A DNA stretch of 64,000 nt from Auanema rhodensis. Its lineage: Eukaryota > Nematoda > Chromadorea > Rhabditida > Rhabditidae. Below, in pieces: positions 25,697 to 36,612 of the stretch. The stretch lies in NCBI GenBank assembly GCA_964057225.1, contig OZ059897.1:4650001-4714000 (forward strand), read 5' to 3'. Made by a program: the position numbers and the translations under genes. Within the stretch, counting starts at the first letter, position 1. Each line of letters begins with the position of its first letter. Under the pieces are notes generated by a model that saw nothing but the letters and a program-made list of their open reading frames with translations, did no database searches and was not told where the DNA came from.

Positions 25697-26750
25697 GAGT
25701 GTACATGGGAACTCAACATACACTAATGCATTATTTTTCAAACGATCATAACTAATTTTTGTATAGAGCGTTTCTCATTGTAGTATAGTGCATTCGATGC
25801 GGATTTTTAAGCTGCGTTGATCTGTGTTATCAGATTTGCGCTAGCTTAAAAATGCACCGAGTAATCAACTGATATAGGTTCACACTTATATCCTCGATTT
25901 TCACCCTGAAGAATTAATTTTTTCGTTGAATAACATTGTCCATCGTCTTTGCCTTGAAAAAAGAAATCTAAAAACATCTACTTTTTGTGAAATTATTTAG
26001 AAATTTTTCGGGAAAATTTTTGTCACAATGTTTTTGGAAGCAATGTTAAGTGTACATGGGAACTCAACACACACTAATGCAATTTTTTTTCAAACGATCA
26101 TAACTAATTTTTGTATAGAGCGTTTCTCAATGTAGTATAGTGCATTCGATGCGGATTTTTAAGCTGCGTCGATCTGTGTTATCCGATTTGAGTTAGCTTA
26201 AAAATGCACCGAGATATCAACTGATATAGGTTCACACTTATATCCTCGATTTTCACCCTGAAGAATTAATTTTTTCGTTGAATAACATTGTCCATCGTCT
26301 TCGCCTTGAAAAAAGGAATCTAAAAACATTCACTTTTTGTGAAATTATTCAGAAATTTTTCGGGAAAATTTTTGTCAAAATGTTTTTGGAAGCAATGTTG
26401 AGTGTACATGGGAACTCAGCATACACTAATGCATTATTTTTCAAACGATCATAACTAATTTTTGTATAGAGCGTTTCTCAATGTAGTATAGTGCATTCGA
26501 TGCGGATTTTTAAGCTGCGTCGATCTGTGTTATCAGATTTGAGTTAGCTTAAAAATGCACTGAGATATCAACTGATATATGTTCACACTTATATCCTCAA
26601 TTTTCACCCTGAAGAAATGATTTTTTCGTTGAAAAACATTGTCCATCGTATTCGTCTTGAAAAAAGGAATCTAAAAACATCTACTTTTTGTGAAATTATT
26701 TAGAAATTTTTCGGGAAAATTTTTGTCACAATGTTTTTCGAAGCAATGTT
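25697..26750 (+). repeat. b-c-d cassette, copy 2
   Basis: Units 25697 (b), 26048 (c, 352 bp, with ordinary GGGAAAATTTTTG) and 26400 (d). The d unit ends as GTCACAATGTTTTTCG, an end taken from a b-type unit, so it is chimeric. Confidence 0.83.
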
Positions 26751-27453
26751 AAGTGTACATGGGAACTCAACACACACTAATGCAATTTTTTTTCAAACGA
26801 TCATAACTAATTTTTGTATAGAGCGTTTCTCAATGTAGTATAGTGCATTCGATGCGGATTTTTAAGCTGCGTTGATCTGTGTTATCAGATTTGAGTTAGC
26901 TTAAAAATGCACTGAGATATCAACTGATATATGTTCACACTTATATCCTCGATTTTCACCCTGAAGAAATGATTTTTTTGTTGAAAAACATTGTCCATCG
27001 TATTCGTCTTGAAAAAAGGAATCTAAAAACATCTACTTTTTGTGAAATTATTTAGAAATTTTTCGGGAAAATTTTTGTCAAAATGTTTTTGGAAGCAATG
27101 TTGAGTGTACATGGGAACTCAGCATACACTAATGCATTATTTTTCAAACGATCATAACTAATTTTTGTATAGAGCGTTTCTCAATGTAGTATAGTGCATT
27201 CGATGCGGATTTTTAAGCTGCGTCGATCTGTGTTATCAGATTTGAGTTAGCTTAAAAATGCACCGAGATATCAACTGATATATGTTCACACTTATATCCT
27301 CGTTTTTCACCCTGAAGAAATGATTTTTTCGTTAAAAAACATTGTCCATCGTATTCGTCTTGAAAAAAGGAATCTAAAAACATCTACTTTTTGTGAAATT
27401 ATTTAGAAATTTTTCGGGAAAATTTTTGTCAAAATGTTTTTGGAAGCAATGTT
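26751..27453 (+). repeat. Chimeric 352-bp unit and a TCCTCGTTTTTC unit
   Basis: Unit 26751 begins as c (T-tract, 352 bp) but continues with GCACTGAG and TTTTTTTGTTG, combining three subfamilies. Unit 27103 repeats the 24995 type; the marker is at 27302, 2108 bp after the one at 25194. Confidence 0.75.
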
Positions 27454-28507
27454 GAGTGTACATGGGAACTCAACATACACTAATGCATTATTTTTCAAAC
27501 GATCATAACTAATTTTTGTATAGAGCGTTTCTCATTGTAGTATAGTGCATTCGATGCGGATTTTTAAGCTGCGTTGATCTGTGTTATCAGATTTGCGCTA
27601 GCTTAAAAATGCACCGAGTAATCAACTGATATAGGTTCACACTTATATCCTCGATTTTCACCCTGAAGAATTAATTTTTTCGTTGAATAACATTGTCCAT
27701 CGTCTTTGCCTTGAAAAAAGAAATCTAAAAACATCTACTTTTTGTGAAATTATTTAGAAATTTTTCGGGAAAATTTTTGTCACAATGTTTTTCGAAGCAA
27801 TGTTAAGTGTACATGGGAACTCAACACACACTAATGCAATTTTTTTTCAAACGATCATAACTAATTTTTGTATAGAGCGTTTCTCAATGTAGTATAGTGC
27901 ATTCGATGCGGATTTTTAAGCTGCGTCGATCTGTGTTATCCGATTTGAGTTAGCTTAAAAATGCACCGAGATATCAACTGATATAGGTTCACACTTATAT
28001 CCTCGATTTTCACCCTGAAGAATTAATTTTTTCGTTGAATAACATTGTCCATCGTCTTCGCCTTGAAAAAAGGAATCTAAAAACATTCACTTTTTGTGAA
28101 ATTATTCAGAAATTTTTCGGGAAACTTTTTGTCAAAATGTTTTTGGAAGCAATGTTGAGTGTACATGGGAACTCAGCATACACTAATGCATTATTTTTCA
28201 AACGATCATAACTAATTTTTGTATAGAGCGTTTCTCAATGTAGTATAGTGCATTCGATGCGGATTTTTAAGCTGCGTCGATCTGTGTTATCAGATTTGAG
28301 TTAGCTTAAAAATGCACTGAGATATCAACTGATATATGTTCACACTTATATCCTCAATTTTCACCCTGAAGAAATGATTTTTTCGTTGAAAAACATTGTC
28401 CATCGTATTCGTCTTGAAAAAAGGAATCTAAAAACATCTACTTTTTGTGAAATTATTTAGAAATTTTTCGGGAAAATTTTTGTCAAAATGTTTTTGGAAG
28501 CAATGTT
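27454..28507 (+). repeat. b-c-d cassette, copy 3
   Basis: Units 27454, 27805 and 28157. The c unit shares the rare GGGAAACTTTTTG with copy 1, at positions 24261 and 28125, 3864 bp apart. Copies 1 and 3 therefore look like a larger duplication of about 11 units. Confidence 0.85.
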
Positions 28508-29561
28508 GAGTGTACATGGGAACTCAACATACACTAATGCATTATTTTTCAAACGATCATAACTAATTTTTGTATAGAGCGTTTCTCATTGTAGTATAGT
28601 GCATTCGATGCGGATTTTTAAGCTGCGTTGATCTGTGTTATCAGATTTGCGCTAGCTTAAAAATGCACCGAGTAATCAACTGATATAGGTTCACACTTAT
28701 ATCCTCGATTTTCACCCTGAAGAATTAATTTTTTCGTTGAATAACATTGTCCATCGTCTTTGCCTTGAAAAAAGAAATCTAAAAACATCTACTTTTTGTG
28801 AAATTATTTAGAAATTTTTCGGGAAAATTTTTGTCACAATGTTTTTGGAAGCAATGTTAAGTGTACATGGGAACTCAACACACACTAATGCAATTTTTTT
28901 TCAAACGATCATAACTAATTTTTGTATAGAGCGTTTCTCAATGTAGTATAGTGCATTCGATGCGGATTTTTAAGCTGCGTCGATCTGTGTTATCCGATTT
29001 GAGTTAGCTTAAAAATGCACCGAGATATCAACTGATATAGGTTCACACTTATATCCTCGATTTTCACCCTGAAGAATTAATTTTTTCGTTGAATAACATT
29101 GTCCATCGTCTTCGCCTTGAAAAAAGGAATCTAAAAACATTCACTTTTTGTGAAATTATTCAGAAATTTTTCGGGAAAATTTTTGTCAAAATGTTTTTGG
29201 AAGCAATGTTGAGTGTACATGGGAACTCAGCATACACTAATGCATTATTTTTCAAACGATCATAACTAATTTTTGTATAGAGCGTTTCTCAATGTAGTAT
29301 AGTGCATTCGATGCGGATTTTTAAGCTGCGTCGATCTGTGTTATCAGATTTGAGTTAGCTTAAAAATGCACTGAGATATCAACTGATATATGTTCACACT
29401 TATATCCTCAATTTTCACCCTGAAGAAATGATTTTTTCGTTGAAAAACATTGTCCATCGTATTCGTCTTGAAAAAAGGAATCTAAAAACATCTACTTTTT
29501 GTGAAATTATTTAGAAATTTTTCGGGAAAATTCTTGTCACAATGTTTTTGGAAGCAATGTT
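28508..29561 (+). repeat. b-c-d cassette, copy 4
   Basis: Directly adjacent to copy 3, 1054 bp later. The c unit has GGGAAAATTTTTG as in copy 2. The final d unit ends with the private change AAATTCTTGTCAC. Confidence 0.83.
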
Positions 29562-31316
29562 AAGTGTACATGGGAACTCAGCATACACTAATGCATTATT
29601 TTTCAAACTATCATAACTAAATTTTGTATTAAGCGTTTCTCAATGTGGTATAGTGCATTCGATGCGGATTTTTAAGCTGCGTCGATCTGTGTTATCAGAT
29701 TTGCACTAGCTTAAAAATGCACCGAGATATCAACTGATATAAGTTCACACTTATATCCTCGATTTTCACCCTGAAGAATTAATTTTTTCGTTGAATAACA
29801 TTGTCCATCGTCTTTGCCTTGAAAAAAGGAATCTAAAAACATCTACTTTTTGTGAAATTATTTAGAAATTTTTCGGGAAAATTTTTGTCACAATGTTTTT
29901 GGAAGCAATGTTGAGTGTACATGGGAACTCAGCATACACTAATGCATTATTTTTCAAACGATCATAACTAATTTTTGTATAGAGCGTTTCTCAATGTAGT
30001 ATAGTGCATTCGATGCGGATTTTTAAGCTGCGTTGATCTGTGTTATCAGATTTGAGTTAACTTAAAAATGCACCGAGATATCAACTGATATATGTTCACA
30101 CTTATATCCTCGATTTTCACCCTGAAGAAATGATTTTTTCGTTGAAAAACATTGTCCATCGTATTCGTCTTGAAAAAAGGAATCTAAAAACATCTACTTT
30201 TTGTGAAATTAATTAGAAATTTTTCGGGAAAATTTTTGTCAAAATGTTTTTGGAAGCAATGTTGAGTGTACATGGGAACTCAACATACACTAATGCATTA
30301 TTTTTCAAACGATCATAACTAATTTCTGTATGGAGCGTTTCTCAATGTAGTATAGTGCATTCGATGCGGATTTTTAAGCTGCGTTGATCTGTGTTATCAG
30401 ATTTGCGCTAGCTTAAAAATGCACCGAGTAATCAACTGATATAGGTTCACACTTATATCCTCGATTTTCACCCTGAAGAATTAATTTTTTCGTTGAATAA
30501 CATTGTCCATCGTCTTTGCCTTGAAAAAAGAAATCTAAAAACATCTACTTTTTGTGAAATTATTCAGAAATTTTTCGGGAAAATTTTTGTCACAATGTTT
30601 TTGGAAGCAATGTTAAGTGTACATGGGAACTCAACACACACTAATGCATTTTTTTTCAAACGATCATAACTAATTTTTGTATAGAGCGTTTCTCAATGTA
30701 GTATAGTGCATTCGATGCGGATTTTTAAGCTGCGTTGATCTGTGTTATCAGATTTGAGTTAGCTTAAAAATGCACCGAGATATCAACTGATATATGTTCA
30801 CACTTATATCCTCGATTTTCACCCTGAAGAAATGATTTTTTCGTTGAATAACATTGTCCATCGTCTTCGTCTTGAAAAAAGGAAACTAAAAACATCTACT
30901 TTTTGTGAAATTATTTAGAAATTTTTCGGGAAAATTTTTGTCAAAATGTTTTTGGAAGCAATGTTGAGTGTACATGGGAACTCAACATACACTAATGCAT
31001 TATTTTTCAAACGATCATAACTAATTTTTGTATAGAGCGTTTCTCAATGTCGTATAGTGCATTCGATGCGAATTTTTAAGCTGCGTTGATCTGTGTTATC
31101 TGATTTGAGTTAGCTTAAAAATGCACCGAGATATCAACTGATATATGTTCACACTTATATCCTCGATTTTCACCCTGAAGAAATGATTTTTTCGTTGAAA
31201 AACATTGTCCATCGTATTCGTCTTGAAAAAAGGAATCTAAAAACATCTACTTTTTGTGAAATTATTTAGAAATTTTTCGGGAAAATTTTTGTCAAAATGT
31301 TTTTGGAAGCAATGTT
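29562..31316 (+). repeat. Heterogeneous units after the b-c-d domain
   Basis: Unit 29562 has several private changes (AAACTATC, GTATTAAGCG, CAATGTGGTATAG) and GCACTAGC. Unit 29913 with AATTAATTAG (30209) matches unit 18325, about 11.6 kb upstream; together they echo the 17.9-18.7 kb segment but without the 41-bp duplication. Units 30264, 30615 and 30966 are mixed X/Y recombinants. Confidence 0.7.
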
Positions 31317-31526
31317 GAGTGTACATGGGAACTCAACATACACTAATGCATTATTTTTCAAACGATCATAACTAATTTTTGTATAAAGCGTTTCTCAATG
31401 TAGTATAGTGCATTCGATGCGGATTTTTAAGCTGCGTCGATCTGTGTTATCAGATTTGAGTTAGCTTAAAAATGCACCGAGATATCAACTGATATAGGTT
31501 CACACAATGTTTTTGGAAGCAATGTT
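31317..31526 (+). repeat. 210-bp truncated unit (141-bp internal deletion)
   Basis: GGTTCACAC is followed directly by AATGTTTTTGG. The missing 141 bp run from TTATATCC to just before AATG. CAC occurs at both edges, so the deletion has 3 bp of microhomology. It is the largest deletion in the window. Confidence 0.93.
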
Positions 31527-32228
31527 AATTGTACATGGGAACTCAACACACACTAATGCATTATTTTTCAAACGATCATAACTAATTTTTGTATTAAGCT
31601 TTTCTCAATGTAGTATAGTGCAGTCGATGCGGATTTTTAAGCTGCGTCGATCTGTGTTATCAGATTTGCGCTAGCTTAAAAATGCTCCGAGATATCAACT
31701 TATATAAGTTCACACTTATATCCTCGATTTTCACCCTGAAGAATTAATTTTTTCGTCGAATAACATTGTTCATCGTCTTTGCCTTGAAAAAAGAAATCTA
31801 AAAACATCTACTTTTTGTGAAATTATTTAGAAATTTTTCGGGAAAATTTTTGTCACAATGTTTTTGGAAGCAATGTTAATTGTACATGGGAACTCAACAC
31901 ACACTAATGCATTATTTTTCAAACGATCATAACTAATTTTTGTATTAAGCTTTTCTCAATGTAGTATAGTGCAGTCGATGCGGATTTTTAAGCTGCGTCG
32001 ATCTGTGTTATCAGATTTGCGCTAGCTTAAAAATGCTCCGAGATATCAACTTATATAAGTTCACACTTATATCCTCGATTTTCACCCTGAAGAATTAATT
32101 TTTTCGTTGAATAACATTGTCCATCGTCTTTGCCTTGAAAAAAGGAATCTAAAAACATCTACTTTTTGTGAAATTATTTAGAAATTTTTCGGGAAAATTT
32201 TTGTCAAAATGTTTTTGGAAGCAATGTT
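31527..32228 (+). repeat. Two nearly identical Z-like units with private changes
   Basis: Units 31527 and 31878 share TTAATTGTACATGG, GTATTAAGCTTTTC, GTGCAGTCGATG, AATGCTCCGAG and CAACTTATATAAG, found nowhere else here. These are changes in otherwise conserved blocks. Together they form a recent tandem duplication of a diverged unit. Confidence 0.82.
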
Positions 32229-33281
32229 GAGTGTACATGGGAACTCAACATACACTAATGCATTATTTTTCAAACGATCATAACTAATTTTTGTATAGAG
32301 CGTTTCTCAATGTAGTATAGTGCATTCGATGCGGATTTTTAAGCTGCGTTGATCTGTGTTATCAGATTTGAGTTAACTTAAAAATGCACCGAGATATCAA
32401 CTGATATATGTTCACACTTATATCCTCTATTTTCACCCTGAAGAAATGATTTTTTCGTTGAAAAACATTGTCCATCGTATTCGTCTTGAAAAAAGGAATC
32501 TAAAAACATCTACTTTTTGTGAAATTATTTAGAAATTTTTCGGGAAAATTTTTGTTAAAATGTTTTTGGAAGCAATGTTGAGTGTACATGGGAACTCAAC
32601 ATACACTAATGCATTATTTTTCAAACGATCATAACTAATTTTTGCATAGAGCGTTTCTCAATGTAGTATAGTGCACTCGATGCGGATTTTTAAGCTGCGT
32701 CGATCTGTGTTATCAGATTTAAGTTAGCTTAAAAATGCACCGAGATATCAACTGATATAGGTTCACACTTATATCCTCGATTTTCACCCTGAAGAATTAT
32801 ATTTTTCGTTGAATAACAATGTCCATCGTCATCGCCTTGAAAAAAGGAATCTAAAAACATTTACTTTTTGTGAAATTATTCAGAAATTTTTCGGGAAAAT
32901 TTTTGTCAAAATGTTTTTCGAAGCAATGTTGAGTGTACATGGGAACTCAGCATACACTAATGCATTATTTTTCAAACGATCATAACTAATTTTTGTATAA
33001 AGCGTTTCTCAATGTAGTATAGTGCATTCGATGCGGATTTTTAAGCTGCGTTGATCTGTGTTATCAGATTTGAGTTAACTTAAAAATGCACCGAGATATC
33101 AACTGATATATGTTCACACTTATATCCTCGATTTTCACCCTGAAGAAATGATTTTTTCGTTGAAAAACATTGTCCATCGTATTCGTCTTGAAAAAAAGAA
33201 TCTTAAAACATCTACTTTTTGTGAAATTATTTAGAAATTTTTCGGGAAAATTTTTGTCAAAATGTTTTTGGAAGCAATGTT
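32229..33281 (+). repeat. 3-unit HOR next to the junction, copy 1 (1053 bp)
   Basis: Units 32229 (CCTCTATTTTC, TTGTTAAAATG), 32580 (TTTGCATAGAG, GTGCACTCG) and 32931. Marker CCTCT at 32424 and 33477, and TTTGCATAG at 32641 and 33694, give an exact 1053-bp offset to the next copy. Confidence 0.85.
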
Positions 33282-33803
33282 GAGTGTACATGGGAACTCA
33301 ACATACACTAATGCATTATTTTTCAAACGATCATAACTAATTTTTGTATGGAGCGTTTCTCAATGTAGTATAGTGCATTCGATGCGGATTTTTAAGCTGC
33401 GTTGATCTGTGTTATCAGATTTGAGTTAACTTAAAAATGCACCGAGATATCAACTGATATATGTTCACACTTATATCCTCTATTTTCACCCTGAAGAAAT
33501 GATTTTTTCGTTGAAAAACATTGTCCATCGTATTCGTCTTGAAAAAAGGAATCTAAAAACATCTACTTTTTGTGAAATTATTTAGAAATTTTTCGGGAAA
33601 ATTTTTGTTAAAATGTTTTTGGAAGCAATGTTGAGTGTACATGGGAACTCAACATACACTAATGCATTATTTTTCAAACGATCATAACTAATTTTTGCAT
33701 AGAGCGTTTCTCAATGTAGTATAGTGCACTCGATGCGGATTTTTAAGCTGCGTCGATCTGTGTTATCAGATTTGAGTTAACTTAAAAATGCACCGAGATA
33801 TCA
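33282..33803 (+). repeat. 3-unit HOR, copy 2, cut off by the orientation switch
   Basis: One full unit and 171 bp of the second unit of the preceding trimer, ending at the junction. The second unit has GAGTTAACTT where copy 1 has AAGTTAGCTT. The remaining half of the trimer is absent. Confidence 0.85.
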
Positions 33804-33806
33804 CAC
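33801..33806. other. Convergent orientation-switch junction
   Basis: The plus unit starting at 33633 matches the consensus up to the A at 33803 (unit position 171, in GAGATATCA). From the same A onward the sequence matches the reverse complement of unit positions 6, 5, 4 and so on (ACACTCAAC). The two orientations therefore share a single base and no filler, so the join looks like non-homologous or 1-bp microhomology joining. The flanks are satellite on both sides, in opposite orientation (plus then minus). Confidence 0.95.
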
Positions 33807-34506
33807 TCAACATTGCTTCCAAAAACATTTTGACAAAAATTTTCCCGAAAAATTTCTAAATAATATCACAAAAAGTAGCTGTTTTTAGATTCCTTTTTTC
33901 AAGACGAAGACGATGGACAATGGTTTTCAACGAAAAAATCATTTCTTCAGGGTGAAAATCGAGGATATAAGTGTGAAACTATATCAGTTGATATCTCGGT
34001 GCATTTTTAAGCTAGCTCAAATCTGATAACGCAGATCGACGCAGCTTAAAATTCCGCATCGAATGCATTATACTACATTGAGAAACGCTCTATACAAAAA
34101 TTAGTTATAATCGTTTGAAAAATAATGCATTAGTGTATGTTGAGTTCCCATGTACACTCAACATTGCTTCCAAAAACATTTTGACAAAAATTTTCCCGAA
34201 AAATTTCTAAATAATTTCACAAAAAGAAGATGTTTTTAGATTTCTTTTTTCAAGGCGAAGACGATGGACAATGTTTTTCAACGAAAAAATCTTTTCTTCA
34301 GGGTGAAAATCGAGGATATAAGTGTGAACATATATCAGTTGATATCTCGGTGCATTTTTAAGTTAACTCAAATCTGATAATACAGATCGACGCAGCTTAA
34401 AATTCCGCATCGAATGCACTATACTACATTGAGAAACGCTCTTTACAAAAAATAGTTATGATCGTTTGAAAAATAATGCATTAGTGTATGTTGAGTTCCC
34501 ATGTAC
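33804..34506 (-). repeat. First two minus units after the junction
   Basis: The unit anchored at 33805 has private changes AATATCACAAAAAG and GTAGCTG, and an N2-like GGACAATGGTTTTC. The unit at 34156 is T type (AAGAAGATG, ATCTTTTCTTC, GATAATACAG, CTTTACAAAAAATAG). Neither mirrors the plus units on the other side of the junction. Confidence 0.75.
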
Positions 34507-36261
34507 ACTCAACATTGCTTCCAAAAACATTTTGACAAAAATTTTCCCGAAAAATTTCTAAATAGTTTCACAAAAAGTAGATGTTTTTAGATTCCTTTCT
34601 TCAAGGCGAAGACATTGGATAATGTTTTTCAACGAAAAAATCATTTCTTCAGGGTGAAAATCGAGAATATAAGTGTGAACCTATATCAGTTGATATCTCG
34701 GTGCATTTTTAAGCTAGCTCAAATCTGATAACACAGATCGACGCAGCTTAAAAATCCGCATCGAATGCACTATACTACATTGAGAAACGCTATTCACAAA
34801 AATCAGTTATGATCGTTTGAAAAATAATGCATTAGTGTATGTTGAGTTCCCATGTACACTCAACATTGCTTCCAAAAACATTTTGACAAAAATTTTCCCG
34901 AAAAATTTCTAAATAATTTCACAAAAAGTAGATGTTTTTAGATTCCTTTTTTCAAGACGAAGACGATGGACAATGTTTTTCAACGAAAAAATCATTTCTT
35001 CAGAGTGAAAATCGAGGATATAAGTGTGAACATATATCAGTTGATATCTCGGTGCATTTTTAAGCTAACTCAAATCTGATAACACAGATCAACGCAGCTT
35101 AAAAATCCGCATCGAATGCACTATACTACATTGAGAAACGCTCTATACAAAAATAAGTTATGATCGTTTGAAAAATAATGCATTAGTGTATGTTGAGTTC
35201 CCATGTACACTCAACATTGCTTCCAAAAACATTTTGACAAAAATTTTCCCGAAAAATTTCTAAATAGTTTCACAAAAAGTAGATGTTTTTAGATTCCTTT
35301 TTTCAAGGCGAAGACATTGGATAATGTTTTTCAACAAAAAAATCATTTCTTCAGGGTGAAAATCGAGAATATAAGTGTGAACCTATATCAGTTGATATCT
35401 CGGTGCATTTTTAAGCTAGCTCAAATCTGATAACGCAGATCGACGCAGCTTGAAAATCCGCATCGAATGCACTATACTACATTGAGAAACGCTCTATACA
35501 AAAATTAGTTATAATCGTTTGAAAAATAATGCATTAGTGTATGTTGAGTTCCCATGTACACTCAACATTGCTTCCAAAAACATTTTGACAAAAATTTTCC
35601 CGAAAAATTTCTAAATAATTTCACAAAAAGAAGATGTTTTTAGATTTCTTTTTTCAAGGCGAAGACGATGGACAATGTTTTTCAACGAAAAAATCTTTTC
35701 TTCAGGGTGAAAATCGAGGATATAAGTGTGAACATATATCAGTTGATATCTCGGTGCATTTTTAAGTTAACTCAAATCTGATAATACAGATCGACGCAGC
35801 TTAAAATTCCGCATCGAATGCACTATACTACATTGAGAAACGCTCTTTACAAAAAATAGTTATGATCGTTTGAAAAATAATGCATTAGTGTATGTTGAGT
35901 TCCCATGTACACTCAACATTGCTTCCAAAAACATTTTGACAAAAATATTCCCGAAAAATTTCTAAATAATTTGACAAAAAGTAGATGTTTTTAGATTCCT
36001 TTTTTCAAGGCGAAGACATTGGATAATGTTTTTCAACGAAAAAATCATTTCTTCAGGGTGAAAATCGAGAATATAAGTGTGAACCTATATCAGTTGATAT
36101 CTCGGTGCATTTTTAAGCTAGCTCAAATCTGATAACACAGATCGACGCAGCTTAAAAATCCGCATCGAATGCACTATACTACATTGAGAAACGCTATTCA
36201 CAAAAATCAGTTATGATCGTTTGAAAAATAATGCATTAGTGTATGTTGAGTTCCCATGTAC
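34507..36261 (-). repeat. 5-unit segment P-Q-P-T-P, copy 1
   Basis: Markers: CCTTTCTTCAAGG (34594), AGAGTGAAAATC, CAACAAAAAAATC, AAGAAGATG and AAAAATATTCCC. All recur 2106 bp later in the same order. Confidence 0.82.
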
Positions 36262-36612
36262 ACTCAACATTGCTTCCAAAAACATTTTGACAAAAATTTC
36301 CCCAAAAAATTTCAAGATAATTTAACGAAGAGTAGAAGTTTTTAGATTCTTTTTTTCAAGGCGAAGACATTGGATAATGTTTTTCAACGAAAAAATCATT
36401 TCTTCAGGGTGAAAATCGAGAATATAAGTGTGAACCTATATCAGTTGATATCTCGGTGCATTTTTAAGCTAGCTCAAATCTGATAACACAGATCGACGCA
36501 GCTTAAAATTCCGCATCGAATGCACTATACTACATTGAGAAACGCTCTTTACAAAAAATAGTTATGATCGTTTGAAAAATAATGCATTAGTGTATGTTGA
36601 GTTCCCATGTAC
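36262..36612 (-). repeat. Diverged chimeric unit
   Basis: Over about 60 bp after the anchor the unit reads TTTCCCCAAAAAATTTCAAG, GATAATTTAACG, AAGAGTAGAAG, with many more changes than any neighbour. It then resumes as P and ends as T (CTTTACAAAAAATAG). Length is still 351 bp. Confidence 0.8.

Larger units (their letters stand above)
1..33803 (+). repeat. 351-bp satellite array, plus-oriented half
   Basis: About 96.5 head-to-tail copies of an AT-rich unit. Taking GAGTGTAC as unit start, starts fall at 1, 352, 703, 1054 and so on to 16147, exactly 46 x 351 bp later, then continue with a few length variants to a last start at 33633. Units differ by small numbers of linked substitutions. No non-satellite base is inserted anywhere. 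The best-conserved stretch runs from about unit position 325 across the boundary to about 106; most subfamily-diagnostic changes lie between about 140 and 300. Role is inferred: a heterochromatic, possibly centromeric satellite. The family is not recognised. Confidence 0.98.

Noticed and set aside
33064-33291. 75-codon open frame on the minus strand
   Set aside because: It lies wholly within satellite units and is open by chance in one variant; neighbouring units do not keep it.
33700-33900. Mobile element or terminal inverted repeat at the orientation switch
   Set aside because: Both flanks are satellite to the base; there is no extra sequence, target-site duplication or coding capacity.
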